64,000 nucleotides of DNA from Paenibacillus silvae (GTDB lineage: Bacteria; Bacillota; Bacilli; Paenibacillales; Paenibacillaceae): contig NZ_BMFU01000010.1 of the NCBI RefSeq assembly GCF_014639235.1, positions 92,441 through 156,440 on the forward strand. The letters are read 5' to 3'. How positions within the stretch are numbered: the first letter of the stretch is position 1; each line of letters begins with the position of its first letter. Below, piece by piece: positions 1 to 9,561 of this stretch. The notes beneath the pieces are model-generated. The model searched no databases. It was not told the DNA's origin and saw nothing but the letters and a program-made list of their open reading frames with translations. The position numbers and the translations under genes were made by a program.

Positions 1-952
1 GGGTATGATCATGATTGTTCAGAAACTGGGAATTCCAGCCTTCCTCGCTGAACGCTTCATACCAGCTCTGCTGAATTTCTTTGTAACGCGCCAAATCCCA
101 TACAGGCATATCATCCGCCACCTGAAAATGGAACAAGGTATGCAGCTCTTTACGGCTGCTTCCTACATACAGAAGACCTTCCTTCGGTGTAACAAAAGGG
201 ATTTCTCCTACAGTCATAATGTCATAATGCTGGAGAATCTCACGATGCATTTCCTGCAAATATTCATGAATGCCCGGATTATTGCCCAAATAGTCAATGC
301 GCTCTGGATGCTCCGCATCCGGGAATCCTTCCTGCTTGGCCAGCAGATTAATAACATCCATACGGAACCCGTCAATGCCCTGATCCAGCCAGAAGCGCAT
401 CATTCTGTAGATCTCTTGACGGAGATCGGAATTTCTCCAATTCAGGTCAGGCTGCTCCTTGGCAAAGGAGTGGAAGTAATACATTTCTGTCTGCTCGTCA
501 TAGGTCCATGTCGATGGCTCGAAGTAAGAGCGCCAGTTATTTGGCGGCCCATCCTCTTTGCCTGGCCTCCATATATACCAGTCCCGTTTCGGATGATCGA
601 CGGATGAACGTGACTCTTCAAACCATACATGCTGCTCGGAAGTATGGTTCACTACAAGGTCCATAATGAGCTTCATGCCAAGTTCATGGACCTTGTCCAG
701 CAGCTGTCTGAACTGCTCCATTGTTCCCGCCTTTGCCATGATACGGTAATAATCTGCGATATCGTATCCGTTGTCTTTATCCGGTGATTCATAAATTGGA
801 TTTAACCAGATGACATCAATGCCCAGACTTTGAATATATTCAAGTCTCAGCATCAAGCCCTGCAGATCCCCAATGCCGTCCCCATTTGCATCGAGAAAGC
901 TGCGCCAGTACACCTGGTATACTACGGCTTCTTTCCACCATGCCCGCTCCAT
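1..952 (-). CDS. malL: GH13 alpha-glucosidase / oligo-1,6-glucosidase, C-terminus cut by window edge
   Basis: Reading down from ATG at 952, 317 codons stay open to the left edge, so about the last 40% of a typical 550-560 aa enzyme is missing. The N-terminus (MERAWWKEAVVYQVYWRSF) is the usual start of the oligo-1,6-glucosidase/trehalose-6-phosphate hydrolase group. GH13 regions are visible: DLVVNHTS (region I), GFRMDVIN with the nucleophile Asp (II), VGEIPF with the acid/base Glu (III) and NNHDH (IV) at the very edge. An SD (AAGGGGG) lies 9 nt before the ATG. It is the last gene seen in an alpha-glucoside operon, 21 bp after pgmB. Expected role: cytoplasmic hydrolysis of imported alpha-glucosides. 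Exact linkage specificity (alpha-1,6, alpha-1,4 or trehalose-6-P) cannot be settled; there is no PTS gene nearby, so trehalose-6-P is less likely. Confidence 0.9.
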   Translation of the reverse strand, partial: MERAWWKEAVVYQVYWRSFLDANGDGIGDLQGLMLRLEYIQSLGIDVIWLNPIYESPDKDNGYDIADYYRIMAKAGTMEQFRQLLDKVHELGMKLIMDLVVNHTSEQHVWFEESRSSVDHPKRDWYIWRPGKEDGPPNNWRSYFEPSTWTYDEQTEMYYFHSFAKEQPDLNWRNSDLRQEIYRMMRFWLDQGIDGFRMDVINLLAKQEGFPDAEHPERIDYLGNNPGIHEYLQEMHREILQHYDIMTVGEIPFVTPKEGLLYVGSSRKELHTLFHFQVADDMPVWDLARYKEIQQSWYEAFSEEGWNSQFLNNHDHT

Positions 953-973
953 ACTGCCATCCCCCTTCTTCAC

Positions 974-1663
974 TTAATGGCTGTGCTCCTGCAATGTGCG
1001 CTCCAGAAATGACAGGGACAGCTGTTTCGTATCCTTCAGCACCACATCGGCTCCGGAAGCTTTAAGCCCAGCCTCTTCACCGATCCCTATGGCAATCATG
1101 CCTGCGGATTTGATAGCCTCGATCCCTGCCTGCGCATCCTCAATGCCGATGCACGCTTCAATGTCTGCGCCAACTTCCTCTGCTCCTCGCAAGAACAGGT
1201 CAGGAGCAGGTTTGCCTCGCGGCACGGAATCGGGATGCACCACATAGCTGAACATCGTTTCCAGTTCCAGTGCCCTCAAAATTTGAGGGGCATTTTTGCT
1301 GGCTGAGGCGATCACCGCCGGAATTCCAGAGGCTTGCAGCTCAAGCAGCAATTCCCGAATCCCAGGATAGGTATGCTCCGGGGTCAGTGAATTCAGCAGC
1401 GAGACATAGTGCTCGTTTTTGCGATGGGCAAACTCTTCCTTTTCCTCAGCCGAATACACGTGCTCCTTGCCGCCCAGACGTAAAATGCGGGCCAGTGACT
1501 TCTCACGGCTAATGCCTTTTAACTGCTCGTTGAATTCCCGGTCAAACGGAATATCCAGTGACTCCCCCAGCTTCTTCCACGCTATATAATGGTACTCCGC
1601 TGTGTCGGTAATGACACCATCCAGATCAAAAATAACGGCTTGAAGTGCTCTGTTTCCTTTCAT
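974..1663 (-). CDS. pgmB: Beta-phosphoglucomutase (HAD superfamily)
   Basis: 229 aa. The HAD motif I FDLDGVITDT is at residues 12-21: D13 is the expected phosphorylated nucleophile and D15 the acid/base. The segment with VIASASKN is motif II and GIEDAQAGIEA is motif IV, the normal beta-PGM layout with a helical cap between. The enzyme interconverts beta-glucose-1-phosphate and glucose-6-phosphate. It sits in the same operon as a GH65 phosphorylase (7068-9398), whose product is beta-glucose-1-phosphate, so the two define an energy-saving disaccharide phosphorolysis route into glycolysis. SD GGGAGG precedes the ATG. The gene starts 18 bp after the stop of the upstream glycosidase. Confidence 0.95.
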   Translation of the reverse strand: MKGNRALQAVIFDLDGVITDTAEYHYIAWKKLGESLDIPFDREFNEQLKGISREKSLARILRLGGKEHVYSAEEKEEFAHRKNEHYVSLLNSLTPEHTYPGIRELLLELQASGIPAVIASASKNAPQILRALELETMFSYVVHPDSVPRGKPAPDLFLRGAEEVGADIEACIGIEDAQAGIEAIKSAGMIAIGIGEEAGLKASGADVVLKDTKQLSLSFLERTLQEHSH

Positions 1664-1681
1664 CTATCCGTTCCTCCCATG

Positions 1682-3883
1682 TCATTGCTCCAGTTGCCAT
1701 TCGATTCGTATCTCGCTACTTTCCCGTCTCTTTCCCTTCCAGTCCAGAACGACCGTCCAGCCTGATGTGTTGGAAATGCTAACATACCGCTTGCTCTCAC
1801 GTGTTTCAAAATAAATATCAAACTGCGCATCGCCCACCGCGACATGCTCCAGACTGCAGCTCTTGTGTTTCCATGCCTGAGGCATATCCGGTGCCAGGGT
1901 TACACGACGATGCTGGGCTTCCGGCTGAATACCGAAGAAGTATCGTACTACCGGCACAGCCAGCGTATAGATGGTCCATGCCTGCACCACGCAGCCGTAG
2001 TCCGGCGACATTTCCGAGAAGGAGCCAGGAAGCACACGGGAGAAGCTTTTACCCATCCGTCGCAGTAAATCAAGCGCATGATCCGGATGGCCGTATGCTG
2101 CTTCTGCAACAGCGTGTGCTCCGGTTGAAATGGTCATCGTGCCCTGTTGATAGATGGCAGCAAGATACGTGCCATAATCGCCGATGAAGTCGCGGCTTCT
2201 CATGGTCTCCAGCGCACGCTCTGCCTTTTCCTGATCAGCGATTCCCGCTTCCATCGGAGTAACGATGACCCAATTTTTATTCAGCAGCCAGCCGCGGTCC
2301 TGCTGACTTTCACCTGCGTCTGCCAGTAATCCGTCCACATACTCCCGGTAACCCGTGATGCCTTGCTTTTCAGCGAGAGAAACCATGTAATCCACCTTGG
2401 GCAAAATATCGGAAACCGGAGCAACCGCATCTGTATAGAGGCTGTTTTGCTCAGACCAATACACCGCATTCACGGCGCGTACCGCTTGTTCAGCCAGCTG
2501 CTGATACGTCTCATGCCGCTCCGTCTCACCCAAATAGAGACTCATCTGCTCCAGCGCCTGAAGAGCCTTGGCAGTGTATACTGCACTGTCGATCAGTTCC
2601 ATATTGAGTCCGGCAATCTCGATAATGCCGTAACCGGAAGGGAACAAGTCTCCGTCCTGATCCATCTCCTCCAGCAGCCACTTGATGCCCTGAACACAGT
2701 AATCATAATGCTCGCGCAGAAGTGTCTCATCCCCTGTCCACAGAAACATCTCCCACACAAAGGCAATATAATGCGCTGTCTCCTGCGTGTTGCCCGGATT
2801 GGATACAGCCCCCATCGTTGTAACTTCATGTACAAAACGGCCATTGCCATTTGCTTCCCGGGATTTCTCCAGCAATAAATTCAACGTATCCTTCACTAAT
2901 TGATGATCTCCTGTAGCAAGTACACCTTGAAGAGCATACGTACTGTCGCAGCCGAACCACCACGGATATGTGGGTCCACCTGCCGTCAATCCACGGCCAA
3001 TACCATCCACTTGCTGTACCAGCCACTGCGTATTACGCTTCACCCAGGCGAACTGCTCGTTCAGCTCATCCTCACCTTCAATGGTCAGCACGGCGCGCTC
3101 ATCCAGCTTGTGATAGAACTGCTGCTTCTGCTCTTTCATGCTGATGTAATCACGTTCGATGACAGCGTATGTCTGCTCACAGGTTTCACGCGATGACTCC
3201 GAGCCAGCCACAAATAACCTGAAGCGGAATACCTCTTTCTCCTGCAGCGAGCATTCGGTAACAAAAGAAACGCCCGTGCCCTTGCCTGCCGTCAGCTCAG
3301 GTCCGTAAATCTCAGGCCCCACTCTTATGTCCGTTCCTGTCAGGTCGCTTCCAATCATGACATACCAGTCATGTGCATTATCCTTTACGATGACTTTGCG
3401 TGATGAGATTTCTTCCGCTGTTTCGCCAGTTCCCGCAATAATTCCGATCTCATCGGAATACCAGACTGGACGCAGATCGGTACGCGACAGCAGCTCCAGC
3501 TTGAGCCGGGTTGTTCCTTTGCCATATGCGCTGATCTCATACTCAGCGACCATGCCCTTTTCATCATCGGGGGCAAACTGACTGCGTTCAATGGATACCG
3601 GAATGTGGCTCAACCCGTGATCATAATCGAACCGGCTTCCACCCCATGACTCGCTTGTGTAGCCGTCTGCCCTCGCCCACACAGCAATATCGCTATCCAG
3701 GTCGGTGACCTTCAGCCAGAATCCGTCCAGCAGCTTGATCGGGTGGAGCCACACTCCGCCCATTTCATTTGCCATATGATGCCCAAAGTCAGGAAAGTAG
3801 CCATCCTGGGTACCGCAAATTTTCACATATTCTCCTGCGTTGTAATACAAATTAAATGGATGTCTGCTTGTTAATGACGCCAT
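1682..3883 (-). CDS. (alpha/alpha)6-barrel glycosidase, glycogen-debranching-like
   Basis: 733 aa, no signal peptide, so probably cytoplasmic. The N-terminal ~270 residues look like a beta-sandwich domain. From about residue 280 the protein has the character of a six-hairpin barrel. The stretch around PWWFGCDSTY resembles the PWFGRDT-type segment of amylo-alpha-1,6-glucosidases, and a later part (SPDYGCVVQAW, about residues 630-640) resembles their C-terminal barrel. It is co-transcribed with the GH65 phosphorylase and beta-PGM, so its substrate is probably an alpha-glucoside, perhaps one that it trims for the phosphorylase. The exact GH family and bond are not determinable here; an alpha-L-rhamnosidase-like fold is an alternative but fits the operon less well. 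SD GAGGAGG precedes the ATG. Confidence 0.65.
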   Translation of the reverse strand: MASLTSRHPFNLYYNAGEYVKICGTQDGYFPDFGHHMANEMGGVWLHPIKLLDGFWLKVTDLDSDIAVWARADGYTSESWGGSRFDYDHGLSHIPVSIERSQFAPDDEKGMVAEYEISAYGKGTTRLKLELLSRTDLRPVWYSDEIGIIAGTGETAEEISSRKVIVKDNAHDWYVMIGSDLTGTDIRVGPEIYGPELTAGKGTGVSFVTECSLQEKEVFRFRLFVAGSESSRETCEQTYAVIERDYISMKEQKQQFYHKLDERAVLTIEGEDELNEQFAWVKRNTQWLVQQVDGIGRGLTAGGPTYPWWFGCDSTYALQGVLATGDHQLVKDTLNLLLEKSREANGNGRFVHEVTTMGAVSNPGNTQETAHYIAFVWEMFLWTGDETLLREHYDYCVQGIKWLLEEMDQDGDLFPSGYGIIEIAGLNMELIDSAVYTAKALQALEQMSLYLGETERHETYQQLAEQAVRAVNAVYWSEQNSLYTDAVAPVSDILPKVDYMVSLAEKQGITGYREYVDGLLADAGESQQDRGWLLNKNWVIVTPMEAGIADQEKAERALETMRSRDFIGDYGTYLAAIYQQGTMTISTGAHAVAEAAYGHPDHALDLLRRMGKSFSRVLPGSFSEMSPDYGCVVQAWTIYTLAVPVVRYFFGIQPEAQHRRVTLAPDMPQAWKHKSCSLEHVAVGDAQFDIYFETRESKRYVSISNTSGWTVVLDWKGKRRESSEIRIEWQLEQ

Positions 3884-3939
3884 CGTTGTCCTCCTCTGCC
3901 GTTTGGCTAAACACTCATTTCTTCCGTCATACAGACTGG

Positions 3940-4782
3940 TCAGCCCTTGATTGCAGAAGAGATGGAGATACCTTCAATAAAGTATTTTTGTGCAACAAAG
4001 AATACGATAAGTGGCGGAAGCATAATCAGCATCGTTGCCGCCATCAGCATGTTCCATTCCACGTTGTACAGTCCCTTAAACATTGACAGCCCTAGAGCCA
4101 GCGTGTACTTATCACTGGAATTCAGATAAATGAGCGGTCCCTGGAAGTCATTCCATACGCCCATGAAGGTGAAGATGGATACGGCAATCAACGGCGGCAT
4201 GGACAGCGGCAGCATAATTTTGGTGAAAATCTGCATTTTGTTGGCCCCGTCCACAAAAGCCGACTCATCGAGATCACGCGGAATACCGCGCATGAACTGG
4301 CGAATCAGGAAGATATTAAACGCACCGCCTCCAAAAAATGCAGGGATAATGAGCGGCAAAAATGTATCAACCCAGCCGATTTCCTTGAACATGATGAACA
4401 TCGGTATCATCGTGACCTGTGAAGGCAGCATCATCGTTGCCAGCAGCACCAGAAACAATGTGCGCTTGCCACGGAAATTAAACCGGGCGAAGCCATACGC
4501 ACACAGGGCGGCCGAGAAAACGGTGCCGACTAATACCGGGATCAGAATAATCAGCGTATTTTTCAAAAATGTAAAAAACGGGATTGCCAAAATAGCATTC
4601 TTATAGTTGGACCACATCCATACTGCCGGGAAAAAATCGTCCTTGAACACCTCGGCAGGTGTCTTTAACGACGTTGCAAATGTCCATAACAGCGGGATCA
4701 GCACGACGGCTGCACCAGCAATAAGCATAAGAAGCGAGAATAATTTGGAATAGGCAAGTTTCCGTGTCGTTGCTTGATTCAT
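3940..4782 (-). CDS. CUT1 sugar ABC transporter permease, MalG type
   Basis: About 280 aa with six predicted membrane segments. The EAA loop (ESAFVDGANKMQIFTKIMLP) that docks the ATPase is present about two thirds along. The SD GAGGAGG with two adjacent ATGs (4785 and 4782) sets the start; 4782 gives the better 7-nt spacing. A TTG further upstream (4800) would read through the SD and is unlikely. The stop of the partner permease (4797) lies just before this start, so the two are translationally coupled. Together with 4797-5693 and the lipoprotein at 5753-7039 it forms an importer for an alpha-gluco-oligosaccharide. No ATPase is encoded here; a shared MsmX-type ATPase elsewhere is expected. 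Confidence 0.92.
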   Translation of the reverse strand: MNQATTRKLAYSKLFSLLMLIAGAAVVLIPLLWTFATSLKTPAEVFKDDFFPAVWMWSNYKNAILAIPFFTFLKNTLIILIPVLVGTVFSAALCAYGFARFNFRGKRTLFLVLLATMMLPSQVTMIPMFIMFKEIGWVDTFLPLIIPAFFGGGAFNIFLIRQFMRGIPRDLDESAFVDGANKMQIFTKIMLPLSMPPLIAVSIFTFMGVWNDFQGPLIYLNSSDKYTLALGLSMFKGLYNVEWNMLMAATMLIMLPPLIVFFVAQKYFIEGISISSAIKG

Positions 4783-4796
4783 CATTGGTCCTCCTC

Positions 4797-5693
4797 TCAA
4801 TCCTTTTCGTTATCGCCTTGGTAGTAGACCCACATGGAAGAACTGCGGATGACCAGCAGCGTAAACGCCAGAATGATGATGAACAATACCCAGGACAGTG
4901 CGGAAGCATAGCCCATTTCGAAATCGGTAAAGGCTTTATTGTAGAGGTACAGGTTATAGAACAGGGTCGAGTTCAGCGGTCCCCCGTTGGTCATGACGAA
5001 TGCTTGGGTGAAATACTGGAATCCGCCGATGATCCCCATAATGACATTGAAAAACACCGTAGGGGAGATCATAGGAAGTGTGATGTTGAAAAAACGTTGA
5101 AACGGTCCTGCACCATCCAGATTTGCCGCCTCGTACAGCTCCTCGGGAACGCCTTGCAAGCCAGACAAATAAATGATGATGGTGTTGCCAATGCCCCACA
5201 GGCCCATAACAATCAGTGCGCCAAGCGCATAGCTTGGATCTTGAAGCCAGGCTGGACCCTGTACACCGAAAAAGGCAAGTGCGCGATTCAGAATGCCATA
5301 TTCCGGGTTGAAAATCATAATCCACATCATCGATGCCGCAACAGCGGGAATAACCGATGGCATGAAATAAATTAAACGGAAAAATTTCATTCCCTTATTC
5401 CGCATATTCAGCATAAGCGCAATCAGCAGAGATGCTGCCTGATATAGCGGTACAGAGACCAGCGCAAAAATAAAGGTAACCTTCAGCGATTGATAGAACA
5501 GCTCATCATGAAACATCGTTTTGAAATTGTCCAGCCCAACCCATTCGATGGATTTTACGCCTGTAATAATATCCCATTTACTGAAAGCCAGCAGCAGGGA
5601 GAATAACATTGGACCAATAGTAAAGAGCAGCAAACCTACAAACCAGGGCATGATAAACCAATACCCGGCACGCTCGGATTTAGAATTGCGCAT
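4797..5693 (-). CDS. CUT1 sugar ABC transporter permease, MalF type
   Basis: 298 aa from ATG 5693, chosen because AAGGAGG stands 5 nt before it; an in-frame start at 5747 lacks an SD. The N-terminus RAGYWFIMPWFVGLLLFTIG is the classic first membrane segment of CUT1 permeases, and the EAA motif (EAANLDGAGPFQRFFNITLP) is present. It pairs with the MalG-type permease downstream to make the channel of the sugar importer. The gene lies 59 bp after the binding-protein gene in the same operon. Confidence 0.93.
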   Translation of the reverse strand: MRNSKSERAGYWFIMPWFVGLLLFTIGPMLFSLLLAFSKWDIITGVKSIEWVGLDNFKTMFHDELFYQSLKVTFIFALVSVPLYQAASLLIALMLNMRNKGMKFFRLIYFMPSVIPAVAASMMWIMIFNPEYGILNRALAFFGVQGPAWLQDPSYALGALIVMGLWGIGNTIIIYLSGLQGVPEELYEAANLDGAGPFQRFFNITLPMISPTVFFNVIMGIIGGFQYFTQAFVMTNGGPLNSTLFYNLYLYNKAFTDFEMGYASALSWVLFIIILAFTLLVIRSSSMWVYYQGDNEKD

Positions 5694-5752
5694 AGCAGCC
5701 TCCTTGATGAAGAAGGTGAATCGGCATGGCCGCCGACTCACCCGCATGGTTT

Positions 5753-7039
5753 TTACTTGATTTTGCTGTCAACGTTCTTCGCAGCTTCATCCAGAGCACC
5801 CTTGACATCCTGTTTGCCGAGCAGCATTTTCTCCAGCGCCTTGGTGAATTCCTCAACAAACACAGGTCCATTGGCAGAACGCATCGTGATCGGTTTTTTA
5901 GCATAATCCATCATCTCGATGACCGGTTTGTCAGCTACTTCTTTGGCTTTGACTTCATCCAGTTCCTTCACAGTGGCTGGCAGCACTTTACCGTTCGCAG
6001 AGCGAAGTTTCTGGGCATCTGTACCAGACAACCATTTCACTAACTCATAAGCTGCTTCTTTATTTTTACCAGCTGCGTTAACTGCCCAACCCGCACTTGC
6101 AATTATGCTTGAGCGTGTGCCGTCGGTATTTTTGGGAATAAGTGCAGAACCATATTGAACATCGGATTTATCAAGATCACCTTTGATCCAGCGGCCTGTA
6201 ATCATCATGGCAAGCTTGTCTGTCATGAACATCGAGGAATCTCCGCCAAGCGTCTCGGAGTCCAGCGGCGTCGGGGATACACGATTATCCCCTTTAGACC
6301 AGGAGACATACTGATCCATTGCCGCTATCGTTTTTTCACTGTTCATGTAACCTTCCGCCGTTGTTCCATCCTCGCTTGCGATATCAGTACCGTAATCCCA
6401 GAGGTACGTATAGATTGGGTACTCCCATTTGCCTGCATTAAATCCGAATTGAGTGTATTTATTGCCATCTTTTTTAGTCAGCTTTTGTGCAGTTGCAATC
6501 ATATCATCCCATGTCCACTCATCTGTTGGATAAGGGATTCCCGCTTCATCAAACATCCGTTTGTTGTACCACAGAGCAAGCGGATTGAAATCTTTAGGCA
6601 GATAGTATTGTTTGCCGTCGATTTTCATATTTTCAATGAGATCCTTTTGGAAAATATCCAGATTAAACGAAGTGTCTTTGCTCAAGTAGTCATCAAGCGG
6701 CTCAATTACACCTTTGTCCACGTATTTGTAATAGTCACCTTCACCAACGAGGAACACATCCGGTGCCTGACCTGCGGCCAAGGATGTGGTGAGCTTTGTT
6801 CCATAGCCTTCACTTGGTATAGGTTCGAACTTTACTTCGATATCAGGGTGTGCAGCATTGAATTCCTCCGCAAGCTTTACTTCATCCGCACCCGAGTTGA
6901 CATCCCCCCATACGGAGAAGGTGAGTTTTATCTTCTCGCCCTTGCCCCCTTCCGCACTATTGCCTCCACTTGAAGAACATGCAGATAACACTAATACCAG
7001 AATCAGCATCATGACCAAACTTGAGGACCCTTTTTTCAT
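5753..7039 (-). CDS. Sugar-binding lipoprotein of the CUT1 ABC transporter
   Basis: 428 aa from ATG 7039 (SD GGGAGG, 9 nt). A signal peptide ends in the lipobox LSAC, followed by a Ser/Gly linker. Typical family-1 binding-protein blocks follow: LTFSVWGD, DVFLVGEGD, WYNKRMFDEAGI and a late AYELVKWLSG. The protein should be anchored to the outer face of the membrane and deliver a gluco-oligosaccharide to the two permeases encoded just downstream. The true ligand is unknown; maltose-, kojibiose- or isomaltose-type sugars are suggested by the enzymes of the operon. Confidence 0.93.
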   Translation of the reverse strand: MKKGSSSLVMMLILVLVLSACSSSGGNSAEGGKGEKIKLTFSVWGDVNSGADEVKLAEEFNAAHPDIEVKFEPIPSEGYGTKLTTSLAAGQAPDVFLVGEGDYYKYVDKGVIEPLDDYLSKDTSFNLDIFQKDLIENMKIDGKQYYLPKDFNPLALWYNKRMFDEAGIPYPTDEWTWDDMIATAQKLTKKDGNKYTQFGFNAGKWEYPIYTYLWDYGTDIASEDGTTAEGYMNSEKTIAAMDQYVSWSKGDNRVSPTPLDSETLGGDSSMFMTDKLAMMITGRWIKGDLDKSDVQYGSALIPKNTDGTRSSIIASAGWAVNAAGKNKEAAYELVKWLSGTDAQKLRSANGKVLPATVKELDEVKAKEVADKPVIEMMDYAKKPITMRSANGPVFVEEFTKALEKMLLGKQDVKGALDEAAKNVDSKIK

Positions 7040-7067
7040 TTTAAATGACCTCCCACATGGAATTATG

Positions 7068-9398
7068 TTAAACCAAGGTTTGAAACCGTTTGCTGAAAGT
7101 AACTTGCTGACCGGACAGAAGAAGGGAAATTTCTTCCTCCGTATCACTTTCGATTAGAATGCCCTCTGACGTGATGGTGATATGCAAAAGCTGGTTATGC
7201 CAGTATAGCGGGAACTTGAGGCGACTCCATGCTTCAGGAAGCTTGGGATCAAGATGGAGCTGGCCATCCAGCATACGTACACCGGCAAAACCCATCACAA
7301 CACATTTCCATATGCCGCCTAGTGAAGCCGAATGAATACCTGCATCCGAAGAGTGCATATTGGGTCCGAGATCAATCTCGGAAGCACGGCGGAACAGATC
7401 ATAGGCTAGTGAACGATCCCCGAAGTCACTGGCAAGAATACTGTGTGTCGAAAGAGATAACGAGGAATCATGCAGTGTTTTTTCCTCATAGTAGTTATAG
7501 TTTGCACGTTTGATATCGGGTTCGAATTTATTCTCAAGCAGGAAGAACAGCATCATGATGTCAGCCTGCTTTGAAATTTGCATTTCACCAACCTGATCCA
7601 GATTGTAGTCATTGAAGATGCTTGCGACTTTGGTCTGATTTTTATAAGGGTTAAGATCGATGACTTTTTTCTGCAAGTAGGTATCGTCCTGCGGAATAAT
7701 GCCTTGTTCATTAGGACCCGGCAGATAAAGCTGCTCCAGCCTGTTCCACGCTTCACGAGCAGATGTCAGATCAAGTTTCGCGGACAACGCCTTGAGCAGC
7801 TCAGGCTTCTCCTGCTGAAGCTTCTCATAATACTGGATGGCAAGCTCCATATTGAAGTGAGCCATATGATTGGTGAAGGCATTGTTGTCTACATGTTCCT
7901 TGTATTCATCCGGCCCGACAACCTCGTTGATGTGATAACGCCCCTTGGACTCATCCCACTCCAGACGGCTGGCCCAGAATGTGGCTGTATCAAAAATGAT
8001 CTCGTAGCCATACTGCTCCATGAATGCATCATCGCCTGTGGATTGCGCATAATGCCATACCGCATAAGCGATATCAGATGTTATATGCTGTTCAATGAAC
8101 CCCGACCAGATTTTCGTCTGTTCTCCGGTGATGATGTCAACGTCTCCCCACACCGGTGTAACTTCGCCATCTTCAATCCAGGCTGCTTCCCACGGATACA
8201 TAGCACCTTTAAACCCGTTCTCCCTGGCCTTGCTTCGTGCCCCTTCCAATCCCTGATATCGATATTCCAGCAAGGATCTTGCGATCTTGGGATTGCTGTA
8301 GATGAAAAATGGCAGGATGAAGATTTCCGTATCCCAGAACGAATGACCCTTGTATCCTTCACCACTTAATCCTTTCGCCCCGATTCCCATACGATTATCA
8401 TGAGCAGGTGTCATAATGACGAGATGATAGATGGCAAAACGAATGGCAAGCTGGTCATACCCGCTTGTGCTCTCCACTTCAATGTTATAGGTGGACCAGG
8501 TATCGGCCCAAGCATCAGCGCTTTCACGAAATAACTGATCATACCCTTTTTGCGACTCCTGCTTCAGCTCTGCCAGTGCGGCCTCCCGCATCTGCTCCAG
8601 TGAATACTCACCTCTTCTGTACACCCGATCACGACTGGTATGTACATTCGAGATTTTTTCCAGGGTTACCGATTGTCCGGCTTCCAGAGTTACTGTTCCT
8701 TCAATGCCTACCTTGCGGCGTCCCATCGTTTGGCGCAGCTCCGGCTCGATCTTCTGACCGTTTAAGTGCCAGTGATGCACGGTATTTGTTACAAAATCAA
8801 TGCCTGATTGCGTTGTTGTGGACACCATCTGAATATACGTTTTGTCAAAAATCCGCTTTTCACCCTCGGTAAAATGCTGTGCACCGGAATTGGTCCATTG
8901 TCCATTAATGCCGGATGCAATGTGCACACGCGCGTGAACATCAAGCGGCTTGATCGTTACGGATGAGCCAAGCAGATGAAGATTGTTCAGAGACACGAAA
9001 CGGCGAAACCGAAGCTCAAAGCGTTCTCCCTTGGGACTCTGCCATACGATATCCCGGGTGAGTTCCCCGTTACGAAGATTTAACTGGCGGCTGTAGCCGA
9101 TTGTTCTTCCCTTTTCCAGACTAAAGGTCTCCCCATTCAGCGTGATATTCAGTTCGGTTACATCGGCAGCGTTAGGCAACTCGGTTACCTCATGCTCATC
9201 AAACTTGTTAAAGGTACCGGATACAAACCAGTTTCGCACCTGTCCAACGTAATTTTCATCTGTTGCGGAGCGCAGCCCCATGTATCCGTTTCCAAGTGAC
9301 AGCACGGCCTCACCTTTTCCTTGATGTGCGGGATCAAACCTGGTTTCAGTGATCAGCCAGTTACTGCTTTCACCATGCATTGAATCGTATTTCAGCAA
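7068..9398 (-). CDS. GH65 alpha-glucoside (disaccharide) phosphorylase
   Basis: 776 aa. Features of GH65 are the N-terminal beta-sandwich with SLGNGYMGLR, the (alpha/alpha)6 barrel with GHSFWDTEIF and YRYQGLEGARSKA, and the segment HINEVVGPDEYKEHVDNN containing the general-acid Glu. The enzyme uses phosphate to split an alpha-linked glucose disaccharide with inversion, giving beta-glucose-1-phosphate plus glucose; pgmB in the same operon consumes that product. Maltose, kojibiose, nigerose and trehalose specificities all exist in GH65 and I cannot assign one. The start is a TTG at 9398 with AGGGGG 8 nt upstream; an ATG at 9380 has no good SD. It is the first gene after the double operator, hence the likely first structural gene of the operon. 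Confidence 0.93.
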   Translation of the reverse strand: MLKYDSMHGESSNWLITETRFDPAHQGKGEAVLSLGNGYMGLRSATDENYVGQVRNWFVSGTFNKFDEHEVTELPNAADVTELNITLNGETFSLEKGRTIGYSRQLNLRNGELTRDIVWQSPKGERFELRFRRFVSLNNLHLLGSSVTIKPLDVHARVHIASGINGQWTNSGAQHFTEGEKRIFDKTYIQMVSTTTQSGIDFVTNTVHHWHLNGQKIEPELRQTMGRRKVGIEGTVTLEAGQSVTLEKISNVHTSRDRVYRRGEYSLEQMREAALAELKQESQKGYDQLFRESADAWADTWSTYNIEVESTSGYDQLAIRFAIYHLVIMTPAHDNRMGIGAKGLSGEGYKGHSFWDTEIFILPFFIYSNPKIARSLLEYRYQGLEGARSKARENGFKGAMYPWEAAWIEDGEVTPVWGDVDIITGEQTKIWSGFIEQHITSDIAYAVWHYAQSTGDDAFMEQYGYEIIFDTATFWASRLEWDESKGRYHINEVVGPDEYKEHVDNNAFTNHMAHFNMELAIQYYEKLQQEKPELLKALSAKLDLTSAREAWNRLEQLYLPGPNEQGIIPQDDTYLQKKVIDLNPYKNQTKVASIFNDYNLDQVGEMQISKQADIMMLFFLLENKFEPDIKRANYNYYEEKTLHDSSLSLSTHSILASDFGDRSLAYDLFRRASEIDLGPNMHSSDAGIHSASLGGIWKCVVMGFAGVRMLDGQLHLDPKLPEAWSRLKFPLYWHNQLLHITITSEGILIESDTEEEISLLLSGQQVTFSKRFQTLV

Positions 9399-9432
9399 AT
9401 TGCATTCCCCCTATGTCTATCCATCTTTTTAT

Positions 9433-9503
9433 ATCCGAAACGTTTTGGATTTTACTATAAAATAATACCGAAACGTTTCGGATTACATAAAAACATTTCG
9501 GTT
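9433..9503 (-). promoter_or_regulatory. Operator cluster before the phosphorylase operon
   Basis: Two strong sites and one half-like site of the same sequence class lie in the 163-bp gap. ATCCGAAACGTTTTGGAT is at 9433-9450, the perfect palindrome CCGAAACGTTTCGG at 9468-9481, and a degenerate copy (ACATTTCGG) near 9493-9501. On the minus strand AT-rich promoter-like hexamers (TATTAT, TATAGT) lie between and around them. A site of the same sequence stands at the start of the adjacent LacI-family gene, so that regulator is the probable binder; CcpA could also touch such sites. Confidence 0.8.
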
Positions 9504-9561
9504 TTCCCTGCTTCTCACACAAGCAATCCAGACCGCAGTTCAGTAGCTCCTGCTGAGAATG

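Noticed and set aside
1844..2329. Several 60-130 aa plus-strand ORFs inside the glycosidase gene
   Set aside because: They are shadows of a clear 733-aa gene on the other strand and have no SD.
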